The notes under the pieces were generated by a model, which saw only the letters and a list, made by a program, of their open reading frames with translations, made no database searches and was not told the DNA's origin. A program made the translations under genes and the position numbers. Shown here in pieces: positions 1 through 8,442 of a stretch of 64,000 bases of DNA. The DNA comes from Paracoccus caeni (GTDB taxonomy: Bacteria; Pseudomonadota; Alphaproteobacteria; Rhodobacterales; Rhodobacteraceae). Position 1 is the first letter of the stretch; every line of letters begins with the position of its first letter. The DNA lies in NCBI RefSeq assembly GCF_016629665.1, contig NZ_JAEPRQ010000003.1, positions 372,001-436,000 of the forward strand, in the 5' to 3' direction.

Positions 1-79
1 TCCCCTTTCTATCGGCGCGCGCCCCGGCTTTGTTGTGGCTGCGAAACTCCTTCGGACGCACGACGCGCAAGGACATTAA

Positions 80-1207
80 ATGATTGTAAAACAGCTTTTC
101 ACCGCACCCCGCCGCCGCGCTTTGCTGCTTTCGGCAACTGCGCTTTTGCTGGCGCAAGCCGCTCAGGCTCAGGCTCAGGACGCGCCAGAGATCCCGCCAA
201 TCCCCGCAATCGTCGTGCCGGACTTTGTCGGCGTCGAGCCCGCGCAGCAAAGTTTTCAGGATGCACTTGGCGATAAACTCGCCGCAATCGACGGCATCCG
301 CATCGCCCCGGCCCGATGCGATGATCAGGGTGCCTTGGTGCCCGGCCTTGGCATGGTTCTGCGCGACGATACCGGGATCACCGCCGATCTGGGCGACGAG
401 GGCACCTATGTGATCGACGAAGGTGGCGCTGGTGTCGCCAATATCGGCGGTGCGCAGTTTACGGTCGAAGAGGATGGATCGGGCACGATCAACCGCGAAG
501 GTGACGATGGCGAGCAGATCACGGTCGAGGCGGATGGCTCGGGAAGCTATAACAGCCAGCGCGATCAGATCACGCTGGATGGCGAAGGCGGCGGTACCTG
601 GAATTCGGATCGCGTAGGTCAGGTGGTCATCGAAGCGGATGGCAGCGGCATCTGGAGCGGTCCTCTTGGCCAGATCATCAATGAAGGCGATGGCAGCGGA
701 TCGTGGAATGGCGAACATATCGTCATCAATGACGGCAATGGCAGCGGCAGTGTTGACGGTCAGGATATGGCGATGGAGCCACTGCCGCCGGTGCCGCCAG
801 CGGGCAAGTTCCCATTGCTGACGAAATTCCGTCTGCCGCCTGCTGCTTGCGGTTATCTGATCACGCTAGAAGATCGCATCCTGTTCGACTTCGACAAGGA
901 CGATCTGCGCTCCGATGCTGCGGAAACCGTCGATGCGCTGGCAGAAGCCTTCATCAGCGTCTCCCCGGGGCGGCTGGAGATCCGTGGCCATACCGATGCC
1001 AAGGGCAGCGACGACTATAATCTGGACCTGTCTCAGCGCCGCGCCCTGACCGTCGAGACCGCGTTGAAGGACCGCGCCGTCACAAGCGACATGGAGGCGG
1101 AGGGCTTTGGCGAAAGCCAGCCCGTTGCGCTGAATGAGGTCGACGGCAAGGACAATCCCGCCGGTCGTCAGCTTAATCGCCGGGTCGAAATCTTCGTGCC
1201 GAACTGA
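80..1207 (+). CDS. OmpA-family outer-membrane/periplasmic protein with internal Gly/Asp repeats
   Basis: Probably an envelope protein that anchors to peptidoglycan. A signal peptide with an Arg-rich start and a Leu/Ala core runs to about residue 32. Residues about 93-230 hold roughly six degenerate 15-20-residue repeats with an (E/D)DGSG core followed by an aromatic or Asn, such as ADGSGSYNS and GDGSGSWNG. The C-terminal OmpA domain (about 262-375) has the FDFDKDDLR start and the IRGHTDAKGSDDYN peptidoglycan-binding signature. AAGGA lies 7 nt before the ATG. The first gene starts near the left edge, so its upstream context is not visible. The OmpA domain is certain. The role of the repeats, perhaps a beta-solenoid stalk, is inferred. 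Confidence 0.9.
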   Translation: MIVKQLFTAPRRRALLLSATALLLAQAAQAQAQDAPEIPPIPAIVVPDFVGVEPAQQSFQDALGDKLAAIDGIRIAPARCDDQGALVPGLGMVLRDDTGITADLGDEGTYVIDEGGAGVANIGGAQFTVEEDGSGTINREGDDGEQITVEADGSGSYNSQRDQITLDGEGGGTWNSDRVGQVVIEADGSGIWSGPLGQIINEGDGSGSWNGEHIVINDGNGSGSVDGQDMAMEPLPPVPPAGKFPLLTKFRLPPAACGYLITLEDRILFDFDKDDLRSDAAETVDALAEAFISVSPGRLEIRGHTDAKGSDDYNLDLSQRRALTVETALKDRAVTSDMEAEGFGESQPVALNEVDGKDNPAGRQLNRRVEIFVPN

Positions 1208-1520
1208 AAGGCAGGTCCGAACGATGTGTTCGAACCTGATCTCGTTCGAATGATTGCGCGGTCTGTGGTTGACCAAGGCTAGCCGGTGCCGCGGCGACGA
1301 CCAGTCACAGCGGCACAGACGGTGAGGATTGCGGAAATTTGGATGCCGCCCCGCATTCGCCTAATAAGCATGCCTCAATGATTTACCCTTACGTCAACAG
1401 AATGAGCGAACATTCGCTCAATCCAATGGTTCTTGCTCAGTTTGCGCTAACTCCAAATTGACCGAACTCCTTCTTCTCACGAAGAGGTGAGTTGGGATTA
1501 AAGAGTTGGGGGGAAACAAC
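1208..1520. other. Intergenic region of about 313 bp with two inverted repeats
   Basis: No gene is visible here. A hairpin with arms at 1229-1235 and 1244-1250 follows the OmpA stop, but it lacks a T-run, so it is a weak terminator at best. A perfect 18-bp palindrome at 1403-1420 is listed separately. The final stretch is the leader of the next gene, with a G-rich ribosome binding site at 1508-1514. Confidence 0.6.
1403..1420. promoter_or_regulatory. Perfect 18-bp palindrome, candidate operator
   Basis: The site is TGAGCGAA-CA-TTCGCTCA, with 8-bp perfect arms, about 100 bp upstream of the VPLPA-CTERM gene. The size and symmetry resemble TetR-family operators. No TetR gene is adjacent; the nearest is at 19912. 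The operator role is inferred from symmetry and position only. Confidence 0.45.
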
Positions 1521-2789
1521 ATGATCCGCTTATCTGCTTGCTTGCTGGCAGGCTTTCTGCCGCTGTCGGCGATGGCCGCACCTGTCGATATTCTGTTTGT
1601 CGGAAACAGCTACACCTTCGGTCGCGTCGATCCGGTGATGAGCTACAACGCCGAAAACGTCACCGACCTGACCTCGCCCGAGCGTGGGGGCACCTTCACC
1701 GACACCACCGGCAGCCACGCTTTCGAGCCGCATCCCTGGGGCGGCGTTGCGGGCATCTTCAAACAGTTGGCCGATCAGGCGGGGCTGGATTACAACGTCT
1801 CGCTGTCCACCCGGAACGCGGCCTCGCTGCGCGGCCATTTGCTGAACAGCAGCCCTGCCAACTGGGATACGCGCGGCAACATCACCCAGCAGACCTGGGA
1901 CAAGGTCGTTCTGCAGGAACAAAGCGCCAATTCGCTGGCCTATCAGACCAATGCCAGCGGCAATAATAACGGCGCCGACCGGGAAGGTTTCCGCTACTAC
2001 GCCAACGCGATCAAGAACCTGGTCCAGTCACCCGGCGGCACCGGCGTATTGCGCGACCGTGACGGCTTTGACGGCGCCACCGCAGCCGAGCGTCAGGCCG
2101 CCTGCGAGGCAACCGGCACCTCTTCCGTGACCTGCAGCCGCAGCCGTGGCGAATATGTGAACGCCAATGCCAGCGAAGAGACCGAGGTTTATCTCTATCA
2201 GACCTGGGCCCGCCCGAACATGATCCACGGCGCGCCCGAGACGGTTCGCGACGATACCGACGGCTCGATCACCTGGACCGATACGCCGTCGTCGGAAACG
2301 TTCTACGACAACTACGCCCAGATGACCGCCGAACTGGTCGAAGGGTATCAGGAAGCCTATGACTATGCGCTTGCGCAAGGCGATACCGGCTATGCCGGGA
2401 TCGCGCCGGTCGGGCAGGCTTTCCTGCGCGCGCTTGACCAAGGCCTTGCGACCAGCGATTTCTGGGGCCCTGATGCCGGGACCGACGGGCTGATCGATCT
2501 GTGGTTCGACGATGGCACCCATGCCAGCAAATACGGCAGCTATCTCAGCGCACTGACGCTTTTCGGGACGATCACCGGGCTGAACCCGGCCATGTTCGGC
2601 CTGCACGAGATCGCCGCCCGCGACCTTGGCATCAGCCAGCGCGACTCGCTGATTCTGCAACTCGTCGCCAGCGAGCAGTTGGGCTATACCCAACCCGCCC
2701 CGATCCCGCTTCCGGCCAGCTTCCCGCTGATCCTTGCCGGGATGGGCGCGCTTGGCCTGATCGCACGCCGCCGCAAGGCCGCAGCCTGA
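1521..2789 (+). CDS. Secreted SGNH-hydrolase-like protein with VPLPA-CTERM sorting signal
   Basis: A 422-residue exported protein. A signal peptide ends near residue 20 (AMAA). An SGNH block I-like motif (FVGNSYT, Ser30) follows, and near residues 330-336 there is a DDGTHAS motif matching the Asp-x-x-His block V, so an esterase or acyl-hydrolase fold is likely. The C-terminus carries IPLPASFPLIL, a hydrophobic helix and an ARRRK cluster, which is the VPLPA-CTERM form of PEP-CTERM sorting signals recognised by an exosortase. The ATG at 1521 is preferred to the in-frame TTG at 1506 because GGGGGG lies just upstream. No exosortase gene is present in the window. Substrate unknown. Confidence 0.8.
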   Translation: MIRLSACLLAGFLPLSAMAAPVDILFVGNSYTFGRVDPVMSYNAENVTDLTSPERGGTFTDTTGSHAFEPHPWGGVAGIFKQLADQAGLDYNVSLSTRNAASLRGHLLNSSPANWDTRGNITQQTWDKVVLQEQSANSLAYQTNASGNNNGADREGFRYYANAIKNLVQSPGGTGVLRDRDGFDGATAAERQAACEATGTSSVTCSRSRGEYVNANASEETEVYLYQTWARPNMIHGAPETVRDDTDGSITWTDTPSSETFYDNYAQMTAELVEGYQEAYDYALAQGDTGYAGIAPVGQAFLRALDQGLATSDFWGPDAGTDGLIDLWFDDGTHASKYGSYLSALTLFGTITGLNPAMFGLHEIAARDLGISQRDSLILQLVASEQLGYTQPAPIPLPASFPLILAGMGALGLIARRRKAAA

Positions 2790-2793
2790 TCCA

Positions 2794-3102
2794 TCACGAA
2801 CCCGCCTGTCCCTTTCCAAGGGGCAGGCATCCCGGCAGTCCGGCAGGCAGCACCAGCACCGCCCCGGCCCGGTAAAGCGCCAGCCCAAGCCCCGGCTGAT
2901 CACTGCGCACCGCAATCCAGAACCGTCCCGCGCCAGCCACGCCCGCACCATCGGGCAATTCCGCCACGAAATCCTGCGCCGGGAAGAACGCCACGGCGCC
3001 GGGCGCTGCATCGCTAAACAGCATCACCGCCGACAGCACCCCGATCCAGCCGACGAATACCGCCAGCAGATAGAGGCTCCACCGCCTAATAATCGTGAAC
3101 AT
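2794..3102 (-). CDS. Small membrane protein, unknown
   Basis: A 102-residue protein, last gene of a four-gene minus-strand operon. It has one clear N-terminal transmembrane helix (about residues 8-28) followed by a soluble part containing FFPAQDFVAELP and a hydrophobic stretch near the end. It overlaps the 3' end of the upstream gene by 17 bp and converges on the VPLPA-CTERM gene with a 4-bp gap. I do not recognise a family. Its reality rests on the overlap and the conserved-looking membrane topology. Confidence 0.55.
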   Translation of the reverse strand: MFTIIRRWSLYLLAVFVGWIGVLSAVMLFSDAAPGAVAFFPAQDFVAELPDGAGVAGAGRFWIAVRSDQPGLGLALYRAGAVLVLPAGLPGCLPLGKGQAGS

Positions 3103-4138
3103 GCTCAAGCGTCAGGCCTTCGCCCGACATCTCTCGCAACAGCGAACCCAGATCCGCCACCTTGACCATGATCAGATGCCGGAAATCGCCATATCCCTGC
3201 CGCCTGAAGCTGAAGATCGCCCCCGTGGCCTGTTCCTGACCCGAGATTGCGGTGACCAGAATATCGTCATTCCCGGCGATTTCGACAAAGCCCGCCCCCT
3301 CTGCCGCCATCTGCGCCAGCAGATGCGTCAGCTCGCGATAACGCGGCGTCTCGATCTCGATCCCCTCTGGTCGCTGGCCGATCACGTTCACGCCGGGCAG
3401 AGCGGCCAGCCGCTCGGCATCGATCCCGGCCACGATCATCCGCAGGGTCAGCGCATCCGCCCCGACCTGCGCCACCGCCTGCGCGATCACTCCGGCATAG
3501 GCGGCCTTGCCCCGATATTCCAACCCAAGCGCCAGCCGCCTTTCCCGGTCGCGAAAACCCCTGCCGCCTGTCTCATGCAACTCTGCCGCGCTTTTGGCGA
3601 AATCCCACTTATACCACGGCACCTGCTGCAAAAACTCTGCGTAATCCGCCGCTTGCAAGGCCGAGAGATCATCCAAAGGCGCCCGCGTATCCCCCCGGAT
3701 CCATGTGGCCACCCGGCCCAATGTCTCTTCATAGGCCGCCTTCATCAGCATTTCAGCGGTAAAGCTGACGCCGATTGTATAGACCATCTGCTTCGTCTCC
3801 CACGGGAAGCCACCATGATCCCCGGTCGCCTCTGACAAGGCGCAAAGCGACGACCAGAAGCCGCCTATCGAGGACAGATAGCCATAATCCTGCGGATCGC
3901 CGGTGGTGATGACACGGGCGTAATCGTCATAGGCATGAACGATATGCCATTCGGGATAGGTAAGCAGCGTCCGCGCCTCGGGCCGACGATCCGTTTCGGG
4001 CAGGATCGGGCGATAGTCATCGGCGCGCATATCCGGGCGGCAGGCCAGTTCGACATAACCTGCCGGAGCCAGCAGGCACAGGATCAGAGCCACCAGACCG
4101 GCCACCAGCCATAGCAGCTTGCGCAGCAGCCAGCGCAT
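3086..4138 (-). CDS. Membrane-anchored protein of unknown function
   Basis: A 350-residue protein with a strong N-terminal transmembrane anchor (residues about 8-30) and a large, presumably periplasmic, domain. The domain is rich in Trp and Tyr near LLTYPEWHIVHAYDDYA and SSIGGFWSSLCALS. I do not recognise the family. Its ATG directly abuts the stop of the upstream DUF4345/4383-like gene, so the two are probably translationally coupled. Co-transcription with a Tat-exported FAD oxidase suggests a role in an envelope redox or biosynthetic process, but that is inference. Confidence 0.8.
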   Translation of the reverse strand: MRWLLRKLLWLVAGLVALILCLLAPAGYVELACRPDMRADDYRPILPETDRRPEARTLLTYPEWHIVHAYDDYARVITTGDPQDYGYLSSIGGFWSSLCALSEATGDHGGFPWETKQMVYTIGVSFTAEMLMKAAYEETLGRVATWIRGDTRAPLDDLSALQAADYAEFLQQVPWYKWDFAKSAAELHETGGRGFRDRERRLALGLEYRGKAAYAGVIAQAVAQVGADALTLRMIVAGIDAERLAALPGVNVIGQRPEGIEIETPRYRELTHLLAQMAAEGAGFVEIAGNDDILVTAISGQEQATGAIFSFRRQGYGDFRHLIMVKVADLGSLLREMSGEGLTLEHVHDY

Positions 4139-4555
4139 TTAACCCGCGACCCCTTGCCGACCCCATTTCAGCCCGGCGAACAGCGCAAATCCACCCAGAA
4201 CCAGATGCGGCAGGTTGGCAAGGAACCTGAACAGCGTGAAGGACAGCCCCTCTGCCGGATTGGTGAAAATGCCGAAATCCAGATAGCCATAGCCGGTAAA
4301 GAACCCGAAGACTCCGTCGCCCAGATAAAGCGCGCCGAAGATCAGCAGGAAATTCCGCGCGGCGCGCCCGCCCATCACCCCGGCTACCAGTGCCCAAAGC
4401 GCCGAGGCGACATGCAGCGCGTCATCGAACAGATCCAGTTCGAAGATGCCGAATGCCAGCCCCTCCTGATCGGTCAGTCCGGGGATATAGTTCAACGAGG
4501 CCGCGCCCATCAGAGCGATAAAATAGCCGATGCAGATTTTCTGTATGATGCTCAT
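4139..4555 (-). CDS. Small polytopic membrane protein (DUF4383/DUF4345-like)
   Basis: A 138-residue protein with about four transmembrane helices, resembling small integral-membrane families such as DUF4383 or DUF4345; the exact family is uncertain. The start at 4555 is chosen because its ATG forms an ATGA overlap with the stop of the upstream FAD oxidase. An extended start at 4579 is less likely. It is the second gene of the operon and may be a membrane partner for the neighbouring redox protein (inference). Confidence 0.7.
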   Translation of the reverse strand: MSIIQKICIGYFIALMGAASLNYIPGLTDQEGLAFGIFELDLFDDALHVASALWALVAGVMGGRAARNFLLIFGALYLGDGVFGFFTGYGYLDFGIFTNPAEGLSFTLFRFLANLPHLVLGGFALFAGLKWGRQGVAG

Positions 4556-6039
4556 AGCCGATCCAGATAGCTGTCCCACAGATTGTTGCGGAACAGCAGG
4601 CCGGGGTCCAGCGCCCGCTTGGCGGCGGCGAATTCCGGCGCACGGGGATAGGCCGCGGTCAACTGTTCGATCCGCGCATGCGGGCGATAGGGCAGGTAAT
4701 AGCTGCCGCCGATGGCGATGACACCACCGATCAACTCTTGCGTCAGCCGGGCCATATCCGCCTCGGCTCGCGCGGTCATTTCCTGACTGAAGGACATGAC
4801 GGCGGCGATCCGGGGAACGGTGGCATAGGCCAGTACGCTGTCAGGGTCACGGTCCACGAACCGCAGCGTGACATTCAGAAATTCCTGATACGAGGCCGGG
4901 ATCACCTTCCGGCACAAATCGACGAACTCCGCGAACCGCTCGGGTGCGACGAAATATTCGTGCAGAATATCGGTTCGGTCGGGATTGCGGTCGTCCAGCG
5001 TCACCACCGGCTCGTTGATCAGGCTGTTTCGTGTCACTGGCCCGGCTCCCAGCAAGGGCCCGGTCGTCGTCTCCGTCCACCAGCGCAGCCGCTTGGCGGG
5101 CTCATTGCCCAATTGCGCGCGATAAAGGCGGCTTGCCAGCTTCGCCATCCATCCCGACCCGCTGGCCGGGGGCAGGTTGGTCTGATCGGCAACCGGGCGA
5201 TAGCTGATCATCAGCGCCTTGTCGAAAAAGCCCGCCCGATCCACGCTCAGCCGCCCATAGGCCATATTCACCTCGGGCTGCTGCAATGTGGACAGGAAGC
5301 GCGTCCCGAACTCGGCCGCGGGCATTTCCTCGAAACTCGGTTCAAGCCGCAGGTTCGGCGCGATCTCGACCTCCATCGCGATGATCGCCCCTGTCAGCCC
5401 GTAACCGCCCATGGTCATGCGGAACAAATCGGCGTTTTCGTTGCGCGAACAAGTGACCAGATCACCGCCGGGCAGGATCATGTCGAAGGACCGCACCGTC
5501 GCCCCCATCGGCCCCTTCGGCACCGGCCAGCCATGCGCATTGACGCAAAAGGTCGCGGCGACGCCGAAATCATTGTTCGACTGCATCACCTTCGGCCCAA
5601 AGCCCAACGGGTCCAGCGCCGCGATCACCTGCGACCAGCGCGCCCCGGCATGAACCCGCATGGTTCCCGCCGCCTGATCCACCTCGACCTGCCCATTGTC
5701 GAAGGTCAGCGCATGGCCATTGCGTGGGATCGCCTGCCCGCCCATCGAATGCCGCGCCGCGCCGACATTGACCGGACGCCCGGCCGCCCGCGCCTCGGCC
5801 ATCTCGGACCGGATCGCCTCGATCAACGTCTGATCGGGCGGCTGCTTCAGGATCACATGGCGGTGGACCGGCGTGCGGCTTAGCCCGCTGGCATCGTCAA
5901 GATGACCGGCATCGGCCTCGGTCCGCAGGATCGGGTTGCCGTCCAGCACCGGCAGGTGCGGACCATAGCGCGCCGTCAGCCATCCGCCGACAATTGCCCC
6001 GCTTCCGAACAAAGCCGCGCGCCGTGTGAATTTCAGCAT
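4552..6039 (-). CDS. FAD-binding oxidoreductase of the sugar-lactone oxidase type, probable Tat substrate
   Basis: A 495-residue FAD-linked oxidase of the vanillyl-alcohol-oxidase/PCMH superfamily. The N-terminus has FTRRAALFGSGA, a twin-arginine signal followed by a hydrophobic stretch, predicting folded export or membrane attachment. The PCMH FAD domain includes RPVNVGAARHSMGGQA and a HAGARWSQV segment. The C-terminal half, with RFVDRDPDS and YYLPYRPHA, resembles D-arabinono-1,4-lactone oxidase-like proteins. The ATG at 6039 is preferred to the TTG at 6045. It heads a four-gene operon of membrane proteins. The substrate cannot be read from sequence. Confidence 0.82.
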   Translation of the reverse strand: MLKFTRRAALFGSGAIVGGWLTARYGPHLPVLDGNPILRTEADAGHLDDASGLSRTPVHRHVILKQPPDQTLIEAIRSEMAEARAAGRPVNVGAARHSMGGQAIPRNGHALTFDNGQVEVDQAAGTMRVHAGARWSQVIAALDPLGFGPKVMQSNNDFGVAATFCVNAHGWPVPKGPMGATVRSFDMILPGGDLVTCSRNENADLFRMTMGGYGLTGAIIAMEVEIAPNLRLEPSFEEMPAAEFGTRFLSTLQQPEVNMAYGRLSVDRAGFFDKALMISYRPVADQTNLPPASGSGWMAKLASRLYRAQLGNEPAKRLRWWTETTTGPLLGAGPVTRNSLINEPVVTLDDRNPDRTDILHEYFVAPERFAEFVDLCRKVIPASYQEFLNVTLRFVDRDPDSVLAYATVPRIAAVMSFSQEMTARAEADMARLTQELIGGVIAIGGSYYLPYRPHARIEQLTAAYPRAPEFAAAKRALDPGLLFRNNLWDSYLDRL

Positions 6040-6152
6040 GCTCAAATCGCCGTTCCGTTGAATTGGGATTCATCCTAATTCTCCAACGGCCTGACACAAG
6101 CACCGTTTTGCAGGCCCGCCCCCCTGTAACGCAACACCACCGTTCGCAAGCT

Positions 6153-6273
6153 GTGTACGCGCTGTGCACATCCTGTGCACGGGCGGTGCACAGGATGTGC
6201 GGCCCTGTGTCCAGCATTTGCTGGCCCAGACGCACCCCGCCGTTTCTTCGTTGCAAAAATACCGATTGCAACG
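6153..6273. repeat. Dispersed composite repeat, copy A: 11-bp-phased GTGCAC array plus two hairpins
   Basis: Five GTGYAC-type hexamers start at 6153, 6164, 6175, 6186 and 6197, exactly every 11 bp; the last is degenerate (GTGCGG). Next come the palindrome CCAGCA-TT-TGCTGG (6211-6224) and a hairpin with CGTTGCA (6249-6255) and TGCAACG (6267-6273) arms. The same elements with nearly identical spacing occur at 29589-29708. This copy lies just downstream of the hutC stop, between hutC and the FAD-oxidase operon. Function unknown. Confidence 0.85.
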
Positions 6274-6297
6274 CCCGCACCCCGTTGCGCGGCCCGA

Positions 6298-7008
6298 TCA
6301 GGGGATCGCGACCATATTGTAGCCCGGTCGAAAGGCCAACCTGACCGAGGTGATCGCACCCAGATCGTTCCAAGTCGTCCGCTCCAGCACCAGCAGCGCG
6401 GTGCCCTGCCGCGTCTCCAGCATCCGGGCATCGGTTGCGTCGGCATTCTCGGCCCGGAAGTTCATATCCGCCCGCGACCACGGAAAGTTTCTCACGAGCC
6501 ATTCGTTGGGATTAAGTCGATTGAAATCAACGCTTTCAACGCCCGGTGCCGCGACTGGATTGATCCAGCGATCCTCGAATTGATAGGGCGCATCATCGCC
6601 AAAATGAACGCTCCGCACATGGATCAGCGGGCTTCCCGCAGCCAGCGCCATCCGCGCCGCAACCTCGGGCGGCAGCGGCGCGGTCTTTTGGGCGACAAGG
6701 CGGTGGCTATAGACCATCCCGGCCTGTTCGACCTGTTCCCGCACGATCGGAATGGTCAGCGTCGCCTTGCGCGCGGGGTTCACCGCCACATGCGTCCCCG
6801 CCCGCCTTTTCCGATACAGCAACCCCTCATCCGCCAGCAATTGCAGGGCTTTGTTGACCGTCGCCCGCGCCACACCAAAGCTGACCGCAAGCTCTGCCTC
6901 ATCAGGAATCCGGTCCCCCTGCCGCCATTCGCGGTCCACGATCCGGCGTCGAACCTCGGCGGCGATGGCCTGAGCCTTGGAGCTGGAGGGAAGGTCTTTC
7001 TCGGTCAC
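6298..7008 (-). CDS. hutC: Histidine utilization repressor, GntR family
   Basis: A 236-residue transcription repressor of the hut genes; in characterised homologues the inducer is urocanate. An N-terminal winged helix (about residues 8-75) includes DEAELAVSFGVARATVNKAL. A C-terminal UTRA ligand-binding domain (about 95-230) includes FEDRWINP and LVLERTTWN. It starts with GTG at 7008, and the G-TGA overlap with the hutF stop couples it to hutF. The likely target is the tandem 19-bp repeat between hutF and hutI. Assignment is strong from family plus context. Confidence 0.93.
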   Translation of the reverse strand: MTEKDLPSSSKAQAIAAEVRRRIVDREWRQGDRIPDEAELAVSFGVARATVNKALQLLADEGLLYRKRRAGTHVAVNPARKATLTIPIVREQVEQAGMVYSHRLVAQKTAPLPPEVAARMALAAGSPLIHVRSVHFGDDAPYQFEDRWINPVAAPGVESVDFNRLNPNEWLVRNFPWSRADMNFRAENADATDARMLETRQGTALLVLERTTWNDLGAITSVRLAFRPGYNMVAIP

Positions 7009-8366
7009 ATCCGGTCCTGAAGTCTGGAGATCGTTGAGAGATATTCGTGGGTTATTTGTTCCCGATGGATGTGTTGGCCATCTTGCACAACATGCCGCCC
7101 CGCAGCCCAGACATCCCGGATCAGCCCGTCATGCCCGGCAAAGATGAAGGAATCCAGCATCGCATCGCCACCACGCCCCGCCATGACCGAATTATGCAGA
7201 TCAACCGCGACCAGATCGGCCCAAAGCCCCTCACGGATCGCCCCGGTCTCGCGCCCCGCAGCGGTTCTGCCGCCATCCAGCCCGGACTCGTAAAGCACCC
7301 GCCCGGTCGAACGCTCTTTCGTCGCCAGAACAGCCCGCCCCCGGTCACGCAACCGCTGGCTATATTCCAGCGCCCGCAGCTCTTCTGCCAATGAAATCCG
7401 TATGTTGCTGTCCGATCCAAAGCCAAGGCGACCCTCTGCTCCGGCCCAGATCGTGCCGTTGAAGATACCGTCGCCAAGGCTCGATTCCGTGATCGGACAC
7501 AGTCCCGCAACCGCCCCGGTCGCGGCGAGGTGACGAGTTTCATCCTCGGTCATGTGGGTCAGATGGATCAGCGTCCAGCAGCTGTCCGGCTGATGATTGT
7601 CCAGCAACCATTCGACCGGGCGACGACCTGTGGCGGCGCTGATTTGCTCGATCTCGGGGATTTGCTCGGCCAGATGCATGTGCAGTGGACGACCCGGCCG
7701 CAGGCTTTCGCACAAAGCCAACCCTTCGGGCGACACCGCGCGCAGCGAATGCGGCGCAACGCCAATCCCGGCATCGGCAGGCAGATGCGCCAGAACCTTC
7801 TCGGAAGCGTCCAGAAGGCGCTGAAATTCTTCAGGCGAGGTTCCAAAGCGGTTCTGGCCGGGCCCAAGCGGGCGCTGGTCAATGCCGCCGAACTGGTAAT
7901 GCACCGGCAGCAGCGTCAACCCGATCCCGGTGCGGCTGGCGGCGGCGGCGATACGCTCGGCCATCTCGGCGATATTGTCGTAATGCCCGCCGCCGGGCCG
8001 GTGATGCAGGTAATGAAACTCGACATTGGTGGCATATCCCGCCTCCAGCATCTCCATCTGCACCAGCGCAGCGATGGCTTCGACATCCTCGGGCGTCAGG
8101 TGGTCGAGGAAGCGATACATGATCTGCCGCCATGTCCAGAAGGTGTCGCGCGGTTCCGGGCCACGCGCCTCGGAAAGACCGGCCATTGCGCGCTGGAACG
8201 CATGCGAATGCAGGTTCGCCATCGCGGGCAGCAACAGTCCCACCCGCTGACCGACCGGCGCTGCGCCCGTCTCGACCGCAGCGATGCGGCCCTGATCCAG
8301 CGTCACGCCGACATTTTCGGCCCATCCATCAGGCAACAACGCCCGCTCTGCCCAAATCCGCTGCAT
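7005..8366 (-). CDS. hutF: Formimidoylglutamate deiminase
   Basis: A 453-residue amidohydrolase that converts N-formimidoyl-L-glutamate to N-formyl-L-glutamate and ammonia. Metal-site motifs are [17 protein letters not shown] near the N-terminus, LHMHLAEQ in the middle, and [11 protein letters not shown] near residue 330. The ATG at 8366 is chosen because upstream in-frame codons up to 8417 translate the tandem promoter repeat. Together with HutG it forms the two-step deimination route, so no HutE or direct formiminoglutamase is needed. It overlaps hutC by 4 nt. Confidence 0.93.
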   Translation of the reverse strand: MQRIWAERALLPDGWAENVGVTLDQGRIAAVETGAAPVGQRVGLLLPAMANLHSHAFQRAMAGLSEARGPEPRDTFWTWRQIMYRFLDHLTPEDVEAIAALVQMEMLEAGYATNVEFHYLHHRPGGGHYDNIAEMAERIAAAASRTGIGLTLLPVHYQFGGIDQRPLGPGQNRFGTSPEEFQRLLDASEKVLAHLPADAGIGVAPHSLRAVSPEGLALCESLRPGRPLHMHLAEQIPEIEQISAATGRRPVEWLLDNHQPDSCWTLIHLTHMTEDETRHLAATGAVAGLCPITESSLGDGIFNGTIWAGAEGRLGFGSDSNIRISLAEELRALEYSQRLRDRGRAVLATKERSTGRVLYESGLDGGRTAAGRETGAIREGLWADLVAVDLHNSVMAGRGGDAMLDSFIFAGHDGLIRDVWAAGRHVVQDGQHIHREQITHEYLSTISRLQDRM

Positions 8367-8379
8367 GCCACCATCGCAA

Positions 8380-8421
8380 AATAAGTTTAGACATAGAGTG
8401 TTAATAAGTTTAGACATAGAG
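8380..8421. promoter_or_regulatory. Tandem 19-bp direct repeat, candidate HutC operator pair
   Basis: The 19-bp sequence AATAAGTTTAGACATAGAG occurs at 8380-8398 and again, identically, at 8403-8421. The period is 23 bp, about two helical turns. It fills the divergent gap between hutF (start 8366) and hutI (start about 8443). The inner GTTTAGAC is an imperfect palindrome, as expected for a GntR/HutC dimer. The repeat is seen directly; HutC binding is inferred. Confidence 0.75.
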
Positions 8422-8442
8422 CCGAGAATAAATCAATGCCGG

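Noticed and set aside
1229..1250. tRNA T-arm-like GTTCGAA sequence
   Set aside because: The surrounding sequence does not fold into a cloverleaf; it is a simple inverted repeat after the OmpA gene.
6153..6202. CRISPR-like reading of the 11-bp-phased array
   Set aside because: Units are only 11 bp apart with no room for spacers, and no cas genes are present.
8367..8417. Upstream start of hutF at 8417
   Set aside because: The extra 17 codons are the translation of the tandem 19-bp promoter repeat. The ATG at 8366 gives the normal family N-terminus.
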